64,000 bases of DNA, from contig OY856411.1 in the NCBI GenBank assembly GCA_963693085.1, positions 117,205,267 to 117,269,266 of the forward strand. The letters run 5' to 3'. The position numbers were made by a program, and so were the translations under genes. Shown here piece after piece: positions 1-12,896 of this stretch (positions are counted from its first letter, which is position 1; each line of letters begins with the position of its first letter). The notes under the pieces are model-generated. The model had not been told where the DNA came from and did not search any database. It saw only the letters and a program-made list of their open reading frames with translations. The stretch comes from Alisma plantago-aquatica. Lineage: Eukaryota > Streptophyta > Magnoliopsida > Alismatales > Alismataceae.

Positions 1-1036
1 TTGAAGACCCCCTTGAAGAATGTTGAAAGAGAGTTGGGGCTCATTTTACAATAGGAAGAAGCATTCTGGAGAGAAAGAGTTCTTATTAACTGGCTTGAAG
101 ATGGTTAATTTAACACAAGGTTTTAGCACACTATGTGAAGGAGAGAAGGAAACAAAATATGATATCCCACCTTATAACCCGTAACAGATTAAATATTAGT
201 GACGCTTCCATCATTGTGAAAGTAGTGACCTCCTTTAAAGATTTTCTCTCAACTTGGCCCTTATTGTGACACTTATGGACATCATTTTCTCAATATTATT
301 CCATAATGCTTGACTAGAGATCGTGATATGACATTATGTGCATCTCCTTCTAAAGAGGAGGTCCTCGACACCATAAAGATAATGGACAAAGGCGTCACCC
401 TATTTGTATGGTTTCTGTCTGGGTATTCATCTGGCGTCTTCGGACATAATCAAACATGATTTCATGGCCCTAGCCAATGTATTTTTCAAAGATGGGGTGT
501 GCCATCGAAGCCTCTTTTGCATTAGTATCACATTGATTCTGAAGGTTGAGCATCCATGTGATCTGATTAAGGATTTCAGACCTATTTCAACTGAAAATGT
601 GTCTCTGAGAATCATGGCTAGAATGATCAAGAAACATCTTTCTTCCCTTATCTCGTAGATGATCTCAGTTGAACAGGGTGCATATGCAAGGAACCACGAT
701 ATCATCAACAACATCAAAATAACCAAACAGCTAGTCCATGACATCAAAAGAGGCAGAGATTATCCCAATCTGATTGTGAAAGTCGACATGTCCAAGTCTT
801 ATTACATGGTCATCTGGCATTACTTTCATGTTGTTTTTCCCCAGTTTGGCATGATGCAAAATGTTATCGAGTCATGTCTCAATTTCTTCTATAATACTTG
901 GATGAGTATCATCCTGAATGACATCACAAAGGGATTCTTTCATATGCATCGAGGCCTCAAATAAGGAGATCCCTTGTCTCCCTTCCTTTTTATTCTTTTC
1001 TGCATGCATGTGAAGCAGGCTATAAGTGACAGGTCT
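1..1036 (+). pseudogene. LINE (plant L1-type) reverse transcriptase relic, 5' half
   Basis: This is the N-terminal and palm part of a non-LTR retrotransposon reverse transcriptase, which copies the element's RNA at a nicked target. The window opens inside it. The conserved pre-RT block EEAFWRERVLINWLEDG is at 55-108 followed by a stop. DIIKHDF and FRPIS blocks follow at about 445-595, then EQGAYARNHDII, VKDIKRGRDYPNL-like and VKVDMSK (about 775-800), and finally GDPLSPFLFIL (967-999). Stops and frame changes are frequent, so it is dead. The reading breaks at 1036, and the next motif of the same protein (the catalytic block) appears only at about 5290, showing an insertion between the halves. 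Family assignment rests on motif order and is firm. The endonuclease and ORF1 would lie left of the window. Confidence 0.9.
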
Positions 1037-3045
1037 TGTAACATCCTCGAATTTTGCCTTCTCCAAAACCCTGTGGGCCTGAGAGGACAAACTTCAAAAA
1101 CATTAACCAATCTGATCAGTGAGCGATGCGGAAGTGACATACGCATACATGAACATTCAACCATAACATACACCATAACATTTGCAACATAAACATGTAC
1201 ATTATTGCAACATAAGTTATTACAAATTATGTTTGCATATATTTATGGTTTTCATAATTTGAAAAGATTTGCAGAAAGAAAGAAAGATCATAACAAACAT
1301 TTCTTGATTAAGTGAAGTACGCCAATTTTAGTCATTTTTCTAGATGAGTTGCATTATCAAGGTGGACTAGTACCAAACAGATAGGTTGGGCCCTATCCTA
1401 TTTACCAAGTACTCTGGGAAACTCCCCATACATGGTATTCTCTAGGGAGGTGTACTACTCAACATTAATCCATTCCCTCATAAGGGGTATAATGAGCACC
1501 TTAAATAACTACAAAACATCTACTCTGAATTTATGTTTCAAGTGATAAATCTTCGAGTAGTTATAGTAATACGAGCATACATAGATATCATGATTCAACC
1601 AAGCAAACCATAGTCATATACTTAAATGAAAACCCAAATACGTGAGTTCAGAGATTCCTAATATGTCCCTCATCATCTACTATTCTGGTCATCACCTGAT
1701 TAATAATAAGTAATGATCACTAATAGAAGGCTCCCCATAATTAATGGTATTTAAGTCCATATTAGGGTTTAGCCAAACCTAGGGCCAACTGATCTAAAAT
1801 GTGTTTGATATTTTTCTACTGATTAGGAGATCACAATAAGGGTCTGGTTCAATTTTTATATTTTTTCTGATGATTGGTCTATTTTCTATAATTAATATGA
1901 GGCTAAAAGCATCTAAGTATGCACTAATTGGGAAAGGCCTAACATTTCAATATTATAATCAGATCGGAGTCCATATTAAGTTTCCAAGTGATATTAGGGC
2001 TCATTAACATTTTTCTCAGATTTTATGTCCATCATTTGCTAATTATTTGAGGTTAACTAACCCGAAAATGAAGTGTTATCATCTATATTAGAAAGAACCA
2101 TATAATGTTATTCAAAAACCTGATTTAGGGATCTAGTAACAAACGAGACATTTTTCTGAGTCTGGGGGTAATTTTTGGGGATTTATTGGCTAATGGAACT
2201 ATTTTAACTATTTTACAAAGGTTGGAAGGTTGGGCAATTTACCTCCTCATCCATTCCAACCTCCACCAAGGAATCTCGACGCCTCCCGATTGCTGCCTTC
2301 TACTAGTTGGAAGGTTGAACCTGGCCATCTCTCCTCTTCCCCACATCCCTGTGATGACACTCCGCTATGAGCGTGAGCCTCAAGTCTTCCGTAGCCAAGC
2401 GCCACAGCCCACAACAAGCATGATCACTGACAAGGATCTTGCTAGCATCAGCCTTAGAGGCTCTCTTTGCCTGATACTTTGCGCTCCGCTCCTATCTTAG
2501 AACTGAGAAGCATCATCATCATTGAGATCCTCCTCTCTCTGAACAAGATCGTCATCCCAAGGGAAAACCTCACAGAGATCTTACGACTCCATGGCTCCTT
2601 CTCCTCATGTTCCTCCTCCAAGAGCTATGCCTCGTCATCCATTTCTCTGCTGAAATGGTGTCTAGTTGAAGTAGCCTCCACTGCGCGATCTTGGTGACCA
2701 CATCATTGTCCTCCTTTTCCACTCCTTCTGGCCTCCAGCCATAGTCACAATATACTCCATTTTTTTAGAAAAATGCGTTTAAAATGAGTGTTATTCACCT
2801 ACCATATGTAATGGCCATTTTAAACTCCAAATCGAAAAATATGTTTGAAACGCGTTTAATTTGCTTTTTAAACGCATATTTTGTTTTAAACGGGCATTCA
2901 ATATGTTTTTTTGCCATTTTATACAGTTCTATACATTTGCTTCACATTTATTTTTCCATGACCTTTTTTACTTGTAGCATAGTTTCACTAAACCGTCCAA
3001 CCTTCCTCCTCTATCCCCAACACATCCTGAGCCGGGAGGAGTACC

Positions 3046-3480
3046 CTCAACATTCTACATGTATACTCCAACATCCTCCTCCATTCACACCCCTTCTTCC
3101 CTTATTTATGCATGTTGCTTGCTGCTTCCACTTCTTTCCCTTCTTCCTATACCATCCCCTCTTCCTTTCTGATTTCTACCTGTTGCTTGCTGCTTCCACT
3201 TCTTCCCTTTCTTCCTCCTCCTTCATCCCCTCTTCCTCCCTGATTTCTTCCTACTGCAACAATTTCTCTTTCTTCCCATTCTTTCTCCTCTAGTCGTCCT
3301 CTCCTCTAGTTGTCCCCTCTTCCTCCAATTTTCTTCCTCTTCCTGTTGCTTCCAACTTCCATTTCCACCTCTTTTTTGTCCTCTCTTCTTTATCTTCCTC
3401 CTACTTCCTATTTGTCCCTTTCTCTTTCCTCCTCTCATTTCACCCATTTTTTCATTTTCTTCTACTTGTTCCCCGTTAGA
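3046..3480. repeat. Pyrimidine-rich low-complexity tract
   Basis: Long runs built from CTTCC, TTCTTCC and CCTCTTCC dominate this stretch and create spurious open frames on both strands. A second block of similar character continues to about 3680. No protein family is recognisable. Confidence 0.8.
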
Positions 3481-3964
3481 TAGTTTGGCAGTATGTTTCC
3501 TCTTTATACTATACCATCCTCCTATTATCCATCTTTGGTTATATTTTCCTTCTTCACTGATTTCTCCCTTTCTTTTGCTTCCTCATATCCTCCAACATCC
3601 TCATCTTGTTCCTCCCATTCCATGCCTTCAATTACTTCCCCTTCATCGAACATCTTCATCCCCGGTGTCCCCCTAGTTTTATTTTTTATTTTCATTATTT
3701 TTTTGGCTCAAGGAAGTTGGGATCACGGGACATGGGAATTTAACACAAGTCAAACAACATTCAAGCTTAAGATGAGTCATAAGCTTGTAAGATCTCTACA
3801 ACATCCACTAAACACATAACCCTTCTTCCTCTTTTCATTTGCTTCTTCTTATTTGCAATCAGTTATCAGTCCATTGGGTGATCATTCTGAAATTTATGAT
3901 ACATCTATGTTCTAGTCGATCTTTCAATATTAGGATAACCAATTTGATGCTTAGTCATTCTAAA

Positions 3965-4040
3965 TCATTATATATATGTGTGTGTATATATGTTTATATG
4001 TTTTTATGCATGTATGTATGTATATGTATCTATATATGCT
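3965..4040. repeat. TATG/TG microsatellite-like tract
   Basis: Alternating TATATG, TGTGTG and TATGTATG steps form an impure simple repeat with no coding content. Confidence 0.7.
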
Positions 4041-5245
4041 AATTTTTGGTGACTTTTCCCAAATAGTTGACCGAACTTTTATCGTATGTTGACCAATTTT
4101 ATCCCAATTTTCCACATAATTCTCGAATTTCAAAATTTTTAGCTTGGACGTACGTATCTTGAATACCAAATTTGTGACTCTGCCTCCAGCGAGTCAACGT
4201 GGTGTTATTGGTCACCAAAAATAAAAGAACTAGAGGTCATTGCCTCCAGGCAACCTCCGAGCTTCACGGAAGAGGTCCCACACACGCAAGGTAGGGGCAT
4301 GGCTTAAGGTCAGTGGTTGCCCTAGGGCCGGTGGCATCATAGTGAATAAGAGAAGGGGAGAATGAGGTACCCAGATCATACCTCATACATGAGTCTCTTT
4401 ATGCATCCAGCAACACAATGGAAGACATGGATTGTTCCAATCCTAACCATCTCATCGCCATGAAGCTCTCGGTCCTTGGACCTTCATCAACTGATGAGCC
4501 TCCATAAGGAACTACACCTCATTAGACTCTGAACTAGAACCCAACTTCGTATAGTCACATACGAGTTGTTGCACTCCAAGCACCTCTTCTTACCATTGTT
4601 ATCCCTATGTCCACTCTAGATATGTAAACACCTATCACGTCACCTACTGGTGGTGGCGGGTGTAGAGGCTACAGAGGAGGGGAGGCCAATCTTCGTATCC
4701 CTATCACAAGAAAATCTTGACGGGGGTGTCCTCTGTATGAACCTACACAAGGTAGATACATATGTGCAACCAGATTTGCGATTAGATCCAAGATTTTGGT
4801 GTGCTTTGTTGCATAGAATCAGTTGTGGACTCAGTCTAAACACTATGTTATTTGTGGATATGGAAAATAAGGCCAAGTTCCTTTGATCTCATCTCACATT
4901 CATAACACATCCAATGTAAACATTGGCCAACAGACTTCAATGACCACATGGCATGGCTGAAAAGTCCATGACCTGGTTTCATGTATAGTCAAAACCCATA
5001 TTAACCAATCCTATGTCAATCATTTGATCTAAGTATACTCAGACCCGATCAGCAACAACCATACATCTTGATTAAAATTGGGTAGGTGTCATAATCATCA
5101 ATTGTATCTCCAATCACACATTATAGGTGATAAGAACTCATGATAGAATAACCACTTTATCAAATTGGGACCAATCATCTACACAATAGTTTTTGTATTC
5201 AAAACTCTATTACATATCAAAACTCCTAAATTTAGGATCATCACA

Positions 5246-7330
5246 AATTTATTGATCGATACCACACTAGAGGCCAAGGGATTGCTCCTAGTATCCTCCT
5301 TTTGGCTAACAAAATAGTTCTTTTTATGCGCGCTTGCCTCTTTCTCATGGCTTGGTGGATGCCATCTTCAGAAACTATAGATTGTGAATAGGTTGTCGAT
5401 AGACTAAAATATGGGACCATGTGCAGTAAGAATGATGACAATACCTGCAACCTGATCTCGACTACTCTGGGAATACCTTCCATTGGGGATGTTTTCACCA
5501 ATCTCAGAGTTCCAATTGTGTGTGACTGGTTGAAAATCATCCACTATGAGTTTTTCTTGAGAAGATCAATCAATACAAAGATTGCATCTTAGAAGGCTAA
5601 CCTACTATCTTTTGATGGGGGGAAAATGTTGATTAAGCACTATTTATCACCGATCTCCCTCTATGCGATGGCTAGTATGGATCTACCGTGCAGGATTATA
5701 AAGTGTCTAAATGTGATGTTTTCCTCATTTATGTGGAGATATCATGAGAACAACAGTCGATGTGCTTGGGTAACCTAGGACAACATCACGAGACCTGCAA
5801 ATGAAGGGTGACTTCATCTTCCATCCTTACAACTATCCTCTAAATCTTACCAATTTAAACCATGTTGGGAAATTCTTGTTGGATCATTTACTTGGGCTTC
5901 TTTTTGTAGGGAGAAATACTCCAGTGGGTTTCCTAATCACTCTGGTTGTTACCCATCATATCTCAAGTGAGTATCTTTCTCTTCCCCGTATCGGCGAAAA
6001 GTATGGAAATTCTTTTCGAATGTACTCCTGATGTGCATATGGGCTATTGGAAGATCAACCCCTTTGCTGATTTGGTGTGATCAACCCCTTTATATTTTTG
6101 CTTTGAAGACGACAATCCTTTGTTGATTTTAATTTTTAAAGTTAAAAGATTTCTCAAATACACTTTCCCACATCATTAGCAATATGGGGTTCTGATGATT
6201 CTTGTATCAGGAATTGTCGTGGATGATACAAGGAAAATTCACAGCCAAATCTACCAAGGTGCTAATCACCCATTCTAATGTTGGAGAATCTTCTACTTCA
6301 TGCATCTGGGACACAGACTCTCTTCCCAGAGCTTGTGCGATTATTTGAAAGATATGTCGACGTGTGATCCCAACAGATGACAACATCAAGAGATTTCAGA
6401 TCCCCATAGTTTGTCCTACTATTGTTGAGCAAATAGGTTGTGAGATGATGGAGCACCTAGTTTCTCTACAGTGATGTCGCTTCTTTCTTTTGGTCGAGAT
6501 TTTTTCAACTCTTCCCTCTTGCTAGCTTCGACACAAACCTACCTCATTTTTTCAAATGTGTTGCGATCAATACTCCAGACAACAATTGTGAGGCTAGCTT
6601 TTCTCCTCCATGGCTGCTCTCGTGTGCTGGTGCATCTGGCATACAAATGCCACATGCATTATAGTGGTACAAAGTTGTCATTTCTATCACTTTGGCAATC
6701 TATGATTGATATGATAAATCATAAGCTGTCAAAACGTGTGTTCCAAATGACAGAGAAGGCCAATTTCTACATCTCAATGAAGGCTCATAGTCTTAATGAC
6801 CCGAGGCATAAGTTGAAGAAGATAAGGCTTGTTAAATGGTCTCCATCTGATGTGGTGAACCTTAAGATAATTCTCTCTACTGGTTATGATACTAAACTGA
6901 TGGATCTAAGAGAAGGAGGATTACATGCATCATCAGAAATTGCCACACATATCCTAGATTTGCATTTAGATATTGGGTAAGTGGCAAATCTCTGTTGGAA
7001 GCTTCAGTACAAGGTTGCACAATTGCACTTAAGAAAGTGGATGATAGAAACATTGGTGTCACACTTGAAAACGATGGTGTTCATGCTTACAATATCATAT
7101 GGGATGAAAATCCTAGTTTGTGGAGGTTGGAACATTACATCTGAGAAATCAAAAGGTGGGTGGCAGATTCAAATATAGCTTATAATGTGTCAAATGTTAT
7201 CAATTGTGTGCCTAGGGAGTTGGGCACATGGGTTAAATAACTGGAGGAGGGTGTTGTGTTCTTGGAGTTATCCCTCTTGCCTATGTGGATAAGAGGCATG
7301 CTAAGCTTGGAGAGAAAAGGAAATCCTTAT
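5246..7330 (+). pseudogene. LINE reverse transcriptase relic, 3' half (thumb, zf-RVT, possible RNase H)
   Basis: This continues the RT broken at 1036. The catalytic block reads SILLLANKIVLF (5290-5325), where the family has two aspartates (A-D-D), so the active site is lost. Thumb motifs follow: GIPSIGDVFTNLRVPI (about 5467), IKHYLSPISLYAMASMDLP (about 5632-5688) and CAWVT-stop-DNITRPANEG (about 5761-5808). The zf-RVT region keeps RRVIPTDDNIKRF (about 6358-6396). A WSPSDVVNL block near 6838 sits where plant LINEs carry a C-terminal RNase H, but that match is weak. Many stops and frame changes occur. The exact 3' end is not visible; I place it near 7330 because nothing LINE-like follows. Confidence 0.85.
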
Positions 7331-7990
7331 ATTGATACATCATGGATAGATACTTAGATGGAGTGATACATGTATAGTTTTTCTTATTTGTGGATGGGTA
7401 TACTTCTTTTTTGCATTGAGAGATTTATCACAGTTCATAAGCAGCAGATGTATTTATCTAATTGATTTTGCATATGCGAGGAGGGTAGGATGAATAAGAT
7501 GACCTCCTGACTTATTATAAGAAAAATAATGGTATATTAGTTCTATAGAGTATGAGTGCACTCTCACTATCCATCTCCATACTTGTTTGGTATACCTCTT
7601 GCTTGATGGCATCCCTAAGTATGTTGTCATTATCCTCTATCCCCAATAACCTATCCATGATGCCCACATATTCCTAAATTTTATTCCTGAATCAGCCTTA
7701 TAATGTGGGGAATAGTAGTCTATTGTTTTTCAATGGGCCTCATCCTCACCCATCCCCCACATTCCATTCTCCTTTGGATCTTATCTATTTTATCTATCCT
7801 CTTAACCTTCATATGCGCATGAAATAAATGAAGTTTTTTCTCTCCCTCAACCACTTCATACTCCATATCTCCTTCCAGGAGTGTTCTTCCTACCTAAGGA
7901 GGTCATCTAAAACTTGTTATGCCTCATGCATCAGAGGGACCAAGGATCTATTGGAGAACCTTAATTTTGGGTTCCGGCAACCATGGAACA
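7331..7990. other. Unassigned intergenic DNA
   Basis: No gene, RNA or repeat structure is recognisable. Short open frames here have no family-like motif. Confidence 0.6.
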
Positions 7991-8403
7991 GGACTTCGAC
8001 TTCGAGTTGACTTTGACAGGTGTGGAAGTGGAAGTTTGTCGAAACATCGAGGAAACTTAGAGGATTTTTACAACCAACTTAAAAGCATCTTTGACAAAAA
8101 ATAAGCTCAAAATAGTGATTTCATGATGAAAATTTAGAGATTTCATCAAATCTATCTTAAAAACCAAATATATTTCTATATATAGCCATCCATACATGTT
8201 TACATATAAAGAAAAACATAGTCACATGCAAATGTAAAAGACGTCGTCTTAGTGTCAACTTCGACAAGCAAGGAAGTGGAAGTTTTTGGAACATGTAAGG
8301 AAACTTTGAGGAAGTTTTGGACTAACACTATGACGCAAAATAAGCTAAAATATAGTGATATTGTGAGGGAATTTGGCATAAAACATCAAATTTGTAGTAA
8401 ACA
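7991..8403. repeat. Diverged direct repeat, two copies
   Basis: About 7991-8155 and 8243-8403 are diverged copies of one sequence, in the same orientation and about 240 bp apart. Shared blocks include GGAAGTGGAAGTTT, GAGGAAACTT-like, AAAATAAGCT and AAATAGTGAT/ATATAGTGAT. The mutated state suggests an old duplication. Confidence 0.65.
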
Positions 8404-9831
8404 CATACTCCGTCTATAATCTTCTATGTGAAATGTTTAGAACTTAGATTTGTTCTGTAAATGTGTTTTATATCTATAGAAATCCCAATTGGATCACATT
8501 CTAGAATTAAAGAACATGAGCCTATTTTCAAATACATCAATTTGTCAAGAGGGTAAAAAGTAACAGAGGTGAAATTATGCACTAATTTTTGCAAAACTTG
8601 TGGAAATCTAGTAGAGGGATAAACTTATCATTTCTCTTAGTTAGAAACCAAGGAAATAGTCATATCAATGTGAAGAATGGTTTCCTACAAGTTCTTTATG
8701 CCTTCACTATGTGTGCAATAATAATAACTACAAAGATCATCGAGAAGATGGGAGGCTTTGAGCTAGCTAAGTCAATTTCATTATCAAGTAGGCTGAATTC
8801 ATTGACACATGTCAACAAGTAGGCAACATCTATGTCGAGGAATTTTACTAGGTTTCGACATCAACAAGTGTAGACATATGTAACATCGAGGATATATCGC
8901 CAGATGTCGAGGATGTTTAGTATCATGCCGACAACCTGAATTTACCAATGTATTACCTACCACCTTGCTCCAAGTTTCAAGTGTTTTAAAGGTATTTTTG
9001 TTTCTCAAAAGGTTCTATAAGATGGACCCCCCATGTCTAATATCTAGTGTCGTCATATAACTTCCAATGTTCTCGTGTAGAAGCCATATTTCACGAATTT
9101 GAAATTGGGCAAGGTTGATTGACGATCTCTTTGAAAGATGGAGTAGAGAAAGGGACAGTGATCTGATGCCTAGGCCTTGACCTCCTCAATCCCCATCATT
9201 GTTATCTGGTCATCAAATCTTCTCATGAACCTACTTCAAGGACCTTCGTCGCTCATCCTTTCCTCACTATGTCGATATACATTGAAGTCTTGTGGTATCA
9301 ACTAGGGTGATTTTGTGTTATCTCATTAAGTTGGACTAATTTGTTCCAAATTCTCTCCTCTCCAATATGTGGCAAGATGCATGGACGATAGTGGCCCAAA
9401 ATTTAACTCCAACTAGATCTAACTCTAATCTGACTCGTTGTTTAGTTATTGTAATAATTGATGGCGCAAGTTGAAGAAGAGAAAAGACTCAACCCTTCCT
9501 TCCCAGTTAACCAACGGTGATCACCCAATCCATGCCCAAAAAATTTGAGAAAATCTAAAGCCCACTTCGGACCCAAAAAAGGCTCTAAGATACCAAAGAG
9601 GACCAACCCCCTTTACTTAGTTTAAACTTTGAATGCTTGTCAATCCTATCATTGGTTCCCCTCTCACATTCAGATAATAAAGTTATCTATTGTACATGGA
9701 AACTCCTCACCCTAAAAGCTAACTGGCTCAAGAGCTCCCTAAACCCTTCACACCCTCCAAAACCTCATCCTCAAAGGATAAAATGGAATGATTTCATTGT
9801 TCCTACTCTCTAGTCTACGTCGGACTTATAA
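8404..9831. other. Unassigned intergenic DNA
   Basis: No recognisable gene. The motif ATGTCGAGG and its neighbours recur loosely around 8830-8920, recalling the CGAGG steps in the preceding repeat, but I cannot define a unit. Confidence 0.5.
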
Positions 9832-10055
9832 TGTGGGGGGAATGTGATTAACATCTGGAACTATAGAGGGAACTTGAATACATGAAGAAAAAGATTATAA
9901 AATTCAAAAATATTGAAAGATATGTCGCCAAACTCGTGAGGGAAATGTGGGGTAATGTGATTAAAATCTAAACTATAGATGGAACTTGAATACATGAAGA
10001 AAAAAATTTATAAAAATTCAAAAATATTGAGAGATATGTCGCTAAACTCGTGAGG
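9832..10055. repeat. Tandem duplication, about 114-bp unit
   Basis: Two adjacent copies (about 9832-9941 and 9946-10055) share TGTGGGG, AATGTGATTAA, GGAACTTGAATACATGAAG, AAATATTGA and CAAACTCGTGAGG-type blocks in the same order, with scattered substitutions and a few single-base indels. Confidence 0.85.
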
Positions 10056-11834
10056 TGTAGAGTATCTTAATGATGTTATACATGAGAAATTTTATATTTT
10101 TTCACTAATGAAGATGATAATATGAACTATTTTGTTTTGATCATGAGACACTTGAGCTAAATTTACCTTTCTTCATATATAATATGTGTGGTGCATGAAA
10201 CTGTTCAAATACCATGGCTTGTTAGAGAAGTGACATGTTTCTTATATTATATTATTTTTCACATTCTCCTTCCCTTCCCTCCTTATACTAACCAAATAAA
10301 TAGACTAACACCCCCAACCTTCCACCCTCCCTTCCCCTTCTCTTTGTCCTTTCCCTTCATTCATCATGTAACAAACATAGGGCTAGTGTCAAGCTCTTTA
10401 CCTGATGCTATTTTTGGAGTTTCTTGGTGCTGAGTCGTTCCTTGTCTGATGGATTTGAGCACCTCTCTCTGCCGAAGACTCTCCTTTAGTGACTCATCTT
10501 TTGTATCTGCTCCAACTCTCTAGCTCTCCTTGATCATCCTCCATCATGCTGGTTCTCTCAAGCCCTGTGACTGGTTGTTGCGTCGTGTCAGGGACATGAT
10601 GACACTACCAACTACAAATATGTGGCTGGCTTCAACCTCGACTGCACACCACACTACCTCAGTTGGCATGTAAGGTGCCATCCATCACTGCTTTCTTTGG
10701 CTAGTGTTCAACTCATGAGAGTTTAGTAGCGCCGATTGAGCAGGTCGCGTGGCCCCACCAGAGCCCGTCGAACCCAGGCCGTTAAGCGGGACACTGGCCT
10801 ACCCAACAAAGAGTGATGGATCACTGGCGACCCATAGTGTTTTGTTCTGGATTTAAGCCAAAGAAGCAACATCAAGGGCTTTGACTAGTGGTGGGGCCGA
10901 GTCATCTGGGTCCCAAGTTGATCCAGGTTGGGAGTGCCTCTATTTCATATTTCGGCGCCTGGAGAGATGGAGGAGGACCATGAGAAGAGTTGCAACTATG
11001 CAACAACTTCGGAGCCCCCGCTGGAGTGATAACCTCAGCTTAGAGGCGAAGTGATTTAGTGGGGATTGCCAACCTTTGAGCTAGCCAATTCAGAGAGAAT
11101 GACTTGCTCATCCACCGCCAGATGGTAGCCACTGGTCACAACTCTACCATCAACTCCTCAGAGTGTATCCAGAGGCGAAGTCAATCGGAAGAGGAGAATC
11201 ATAACTCTGCCATGTTGGAATGCTGGGATGAGAGGCCCCAAAAATGCTCCAAGAATGTGTGATCTGACCCTCAGGTGAAGAGACAGTCCCTCCACAAGGA
11301 TTCAAGTCCATGGTGCTGATGCTATTTTGCTAACATCCACCCAAGGTTGCACCTTGAAAGCGGCACCCTAGAAGTAATAAGAGGTGGAGATGGTGATGCA
11401 TCCCGACTTGAGAATGACGAGTGCCTATGAAGACCCGTATAGATGATGATCTTTGCCATTAAGTTGCTCCCAAACGGTACACTTCGTGCGTCACCAATCT
11501 GCCTGATGACCAACTAACAACTGTCGCGGCAAAGACGAACTGAACTGTTGAGAAGAATTCGATGATTGGGATTGGGGGCCCTATAAGGAACCATCCCCTA
11601 ACCAAAGGGAGGAGTAGGTAGGAGAAATGGTCAGGGTCATTGAGGCATGGAGGAGGAGGGTTTGGGTTCACTGATGAAGCCCCATGGCTCTTCTTCGTGC
11701 GGTGGAGAGACAACACAAGGTCATGTACCCTCTGGCCACCGCAACTGAAATAGACCATTCTACAGTTATAATCGCCCCTCCAATGCCCTCTTTCAAGTCA
11801 TACTAGTAAACACACACGTTCCATGCACATGAAT
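10056..11834. other. Unassigned DNA with C-rich tract and a G+C-richer segment
   Basis: A C/T-rich stretch lies at about 10260-10370. The following 1.3 kb is richer in G+C than its surroundings, as old coding or LTR sequence might be, but all six frames are broken and I recognise no protein family. A short CWN-like peptide near 11210 recalls the start of a LINE endonuclease but is too little to call. Confidence 0.4.
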
Positions 11835-12896
11835 AATGAAGTTGATAAGTATTTACTTGAAATAATTTTGATATTAGAATTGTTTTTATGTTGCTAAAAT
11901 CATGTAGAACATTTGTATTAACAACTTGGAACCTACAAAAATTTATTTAATGAGGAAATAAGTACTAAGTATTACAATGAATGACTTGAACCTAAATTTT
12001 GAAGAAATTCAATAATTTCTTCAGTTATTATTTCAATCATTAATATGAATAGTATAAAAATTATATTCATTACTTGAAAAGTTTAGAGTACTAAATTATG
12101 TTAAAATAAATCCACATGAATTTTTATTTTTATTTTTATAAGGATTTGATGTATCATTGCTTCTAATTATTTTAAATCATATATACAAATAATATAACAT
12201 CAAATCTATTTTAGCATAATCAAGTTCAATGTAATTTTGTTATAGCGTACATTGAAAAATGCATTATAATATGAAATAAATATTAAATAATCATGTCTTC
12301 ATAAACTTTAAGGACTAAAAATTAATGTACCAATTGATAGGGGAATACAAAATCTTGTGGTAAAATAGTTTCTTCAACCAAACATATTATCTGATCTCAC
12401 ATCATGAGTTTGTGTCTATATGTCATAATTTTCCTTTTGGTGGTCGTGGAAATCAATCTTGTACATTTTATTATACTTAGTGATGATGGTATTATTTCCT
12501 TTATATGTATTACAACGTTGATAAATATATATATTTGAAATAATTATAATAACAAAAATTCTTAATGTTGCAAAATTTTATATTATACTTTTATTATAGA
12601 CTTGGAACCTACTAAAGTTTAGTTCATGAGGAAATAAGATAACATGGTGTATAGTTAGAGTAACTTCGACCAAAAATGTGAAGAAATATATTTTCAATCG
12701 TTAATGTCAAGAGTATGATAATTATATTTGTGATTTAAAAATTTAAGAACACTAACTGTATTTTAAAAAAACCAGTGTTAATTTTTATATTAATTACTAT
12801 AACAATTCAATATATCGTATTTCCAATAATTTGAATTAATATTTAGAAATATTATAATATCAAATTCTATTATATTATAATTAAGTTCAATGTAAC
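11835..12896. repeat. AT-rich tandem duplication (copy 1 and first part of copy 2)
   Basis: Sequence from about 11840 (GTTGATAAGTATTTACTTGAAATAAT) recurs from about 12510 (GTTGATAAATATATATATTTGAAATAAT). Later shared blocks are ACTTGGAACCTAC and ATGAGGAAATAAG. The unit is about 660 bp. Copy 2 is cut at 12896 by element A and resumes at 41999. Confidence 0.8.
12892..12896. other. Left target-site duplication of element A (GTAAC)
   Basis: GTAAC precedes the LTR start TGTAACATCC here and follows the 3' LTR end CCCACA at 41999-42003, the 5-bp duplication expected for Ty3 integration. Confidence 0.95.

Larger units (their letters stand above)
1037..5245. mobile_element. Decayed LTR-like insertion splitting the LINE
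   Basis: The insert begins TGTAACATCCTCGAATTT exactly where the LINE frame breaks. It ends AAATTTAGGATCATCACA just before the LINE resumes, so the ends are imperfect inverted repeats of the TG...CA kind. The start resembles the TGTAACATCC start of the Ty3 LTRs elsewhere in this window. A GATGCGGAAGTG block near 1128 resembles the reversed 3' end of those LTRs (ATGCGGAAGCGAT at 22210), suggesting a reverse-orientation, very old solo LTR of a related family. The length, 4.2 kb, also fits the 4.7-5.0 kb LTRs. I see no gag or pol motif inside. The flanking 5-mers (GGTCT and AATTT) do not match, so the boundaries and class are tentative. Overlapping reading frames at 4640-4886 look like chance. 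Confidence 0.45.

Noticed and set aside
2784..3819. Several open frames rich in Ser, Phe and Leu
   Set aside because: They arise from pyrimidine-rich simple sequence, overlap on both strands and show no domain.
4640..4886. Overlapping open frames on both strands
   Set aside because: Equal length on opposite strands, no motif and no neighbours. Best read as chance within the decayed insertion.
11000..11760. Possible LINE endonuclease start (CWN-like peptide near 11210) and minus-strand frames
   Set aside because: Only one short motif matches, all frames are broken and no further endonuclease motif follows.
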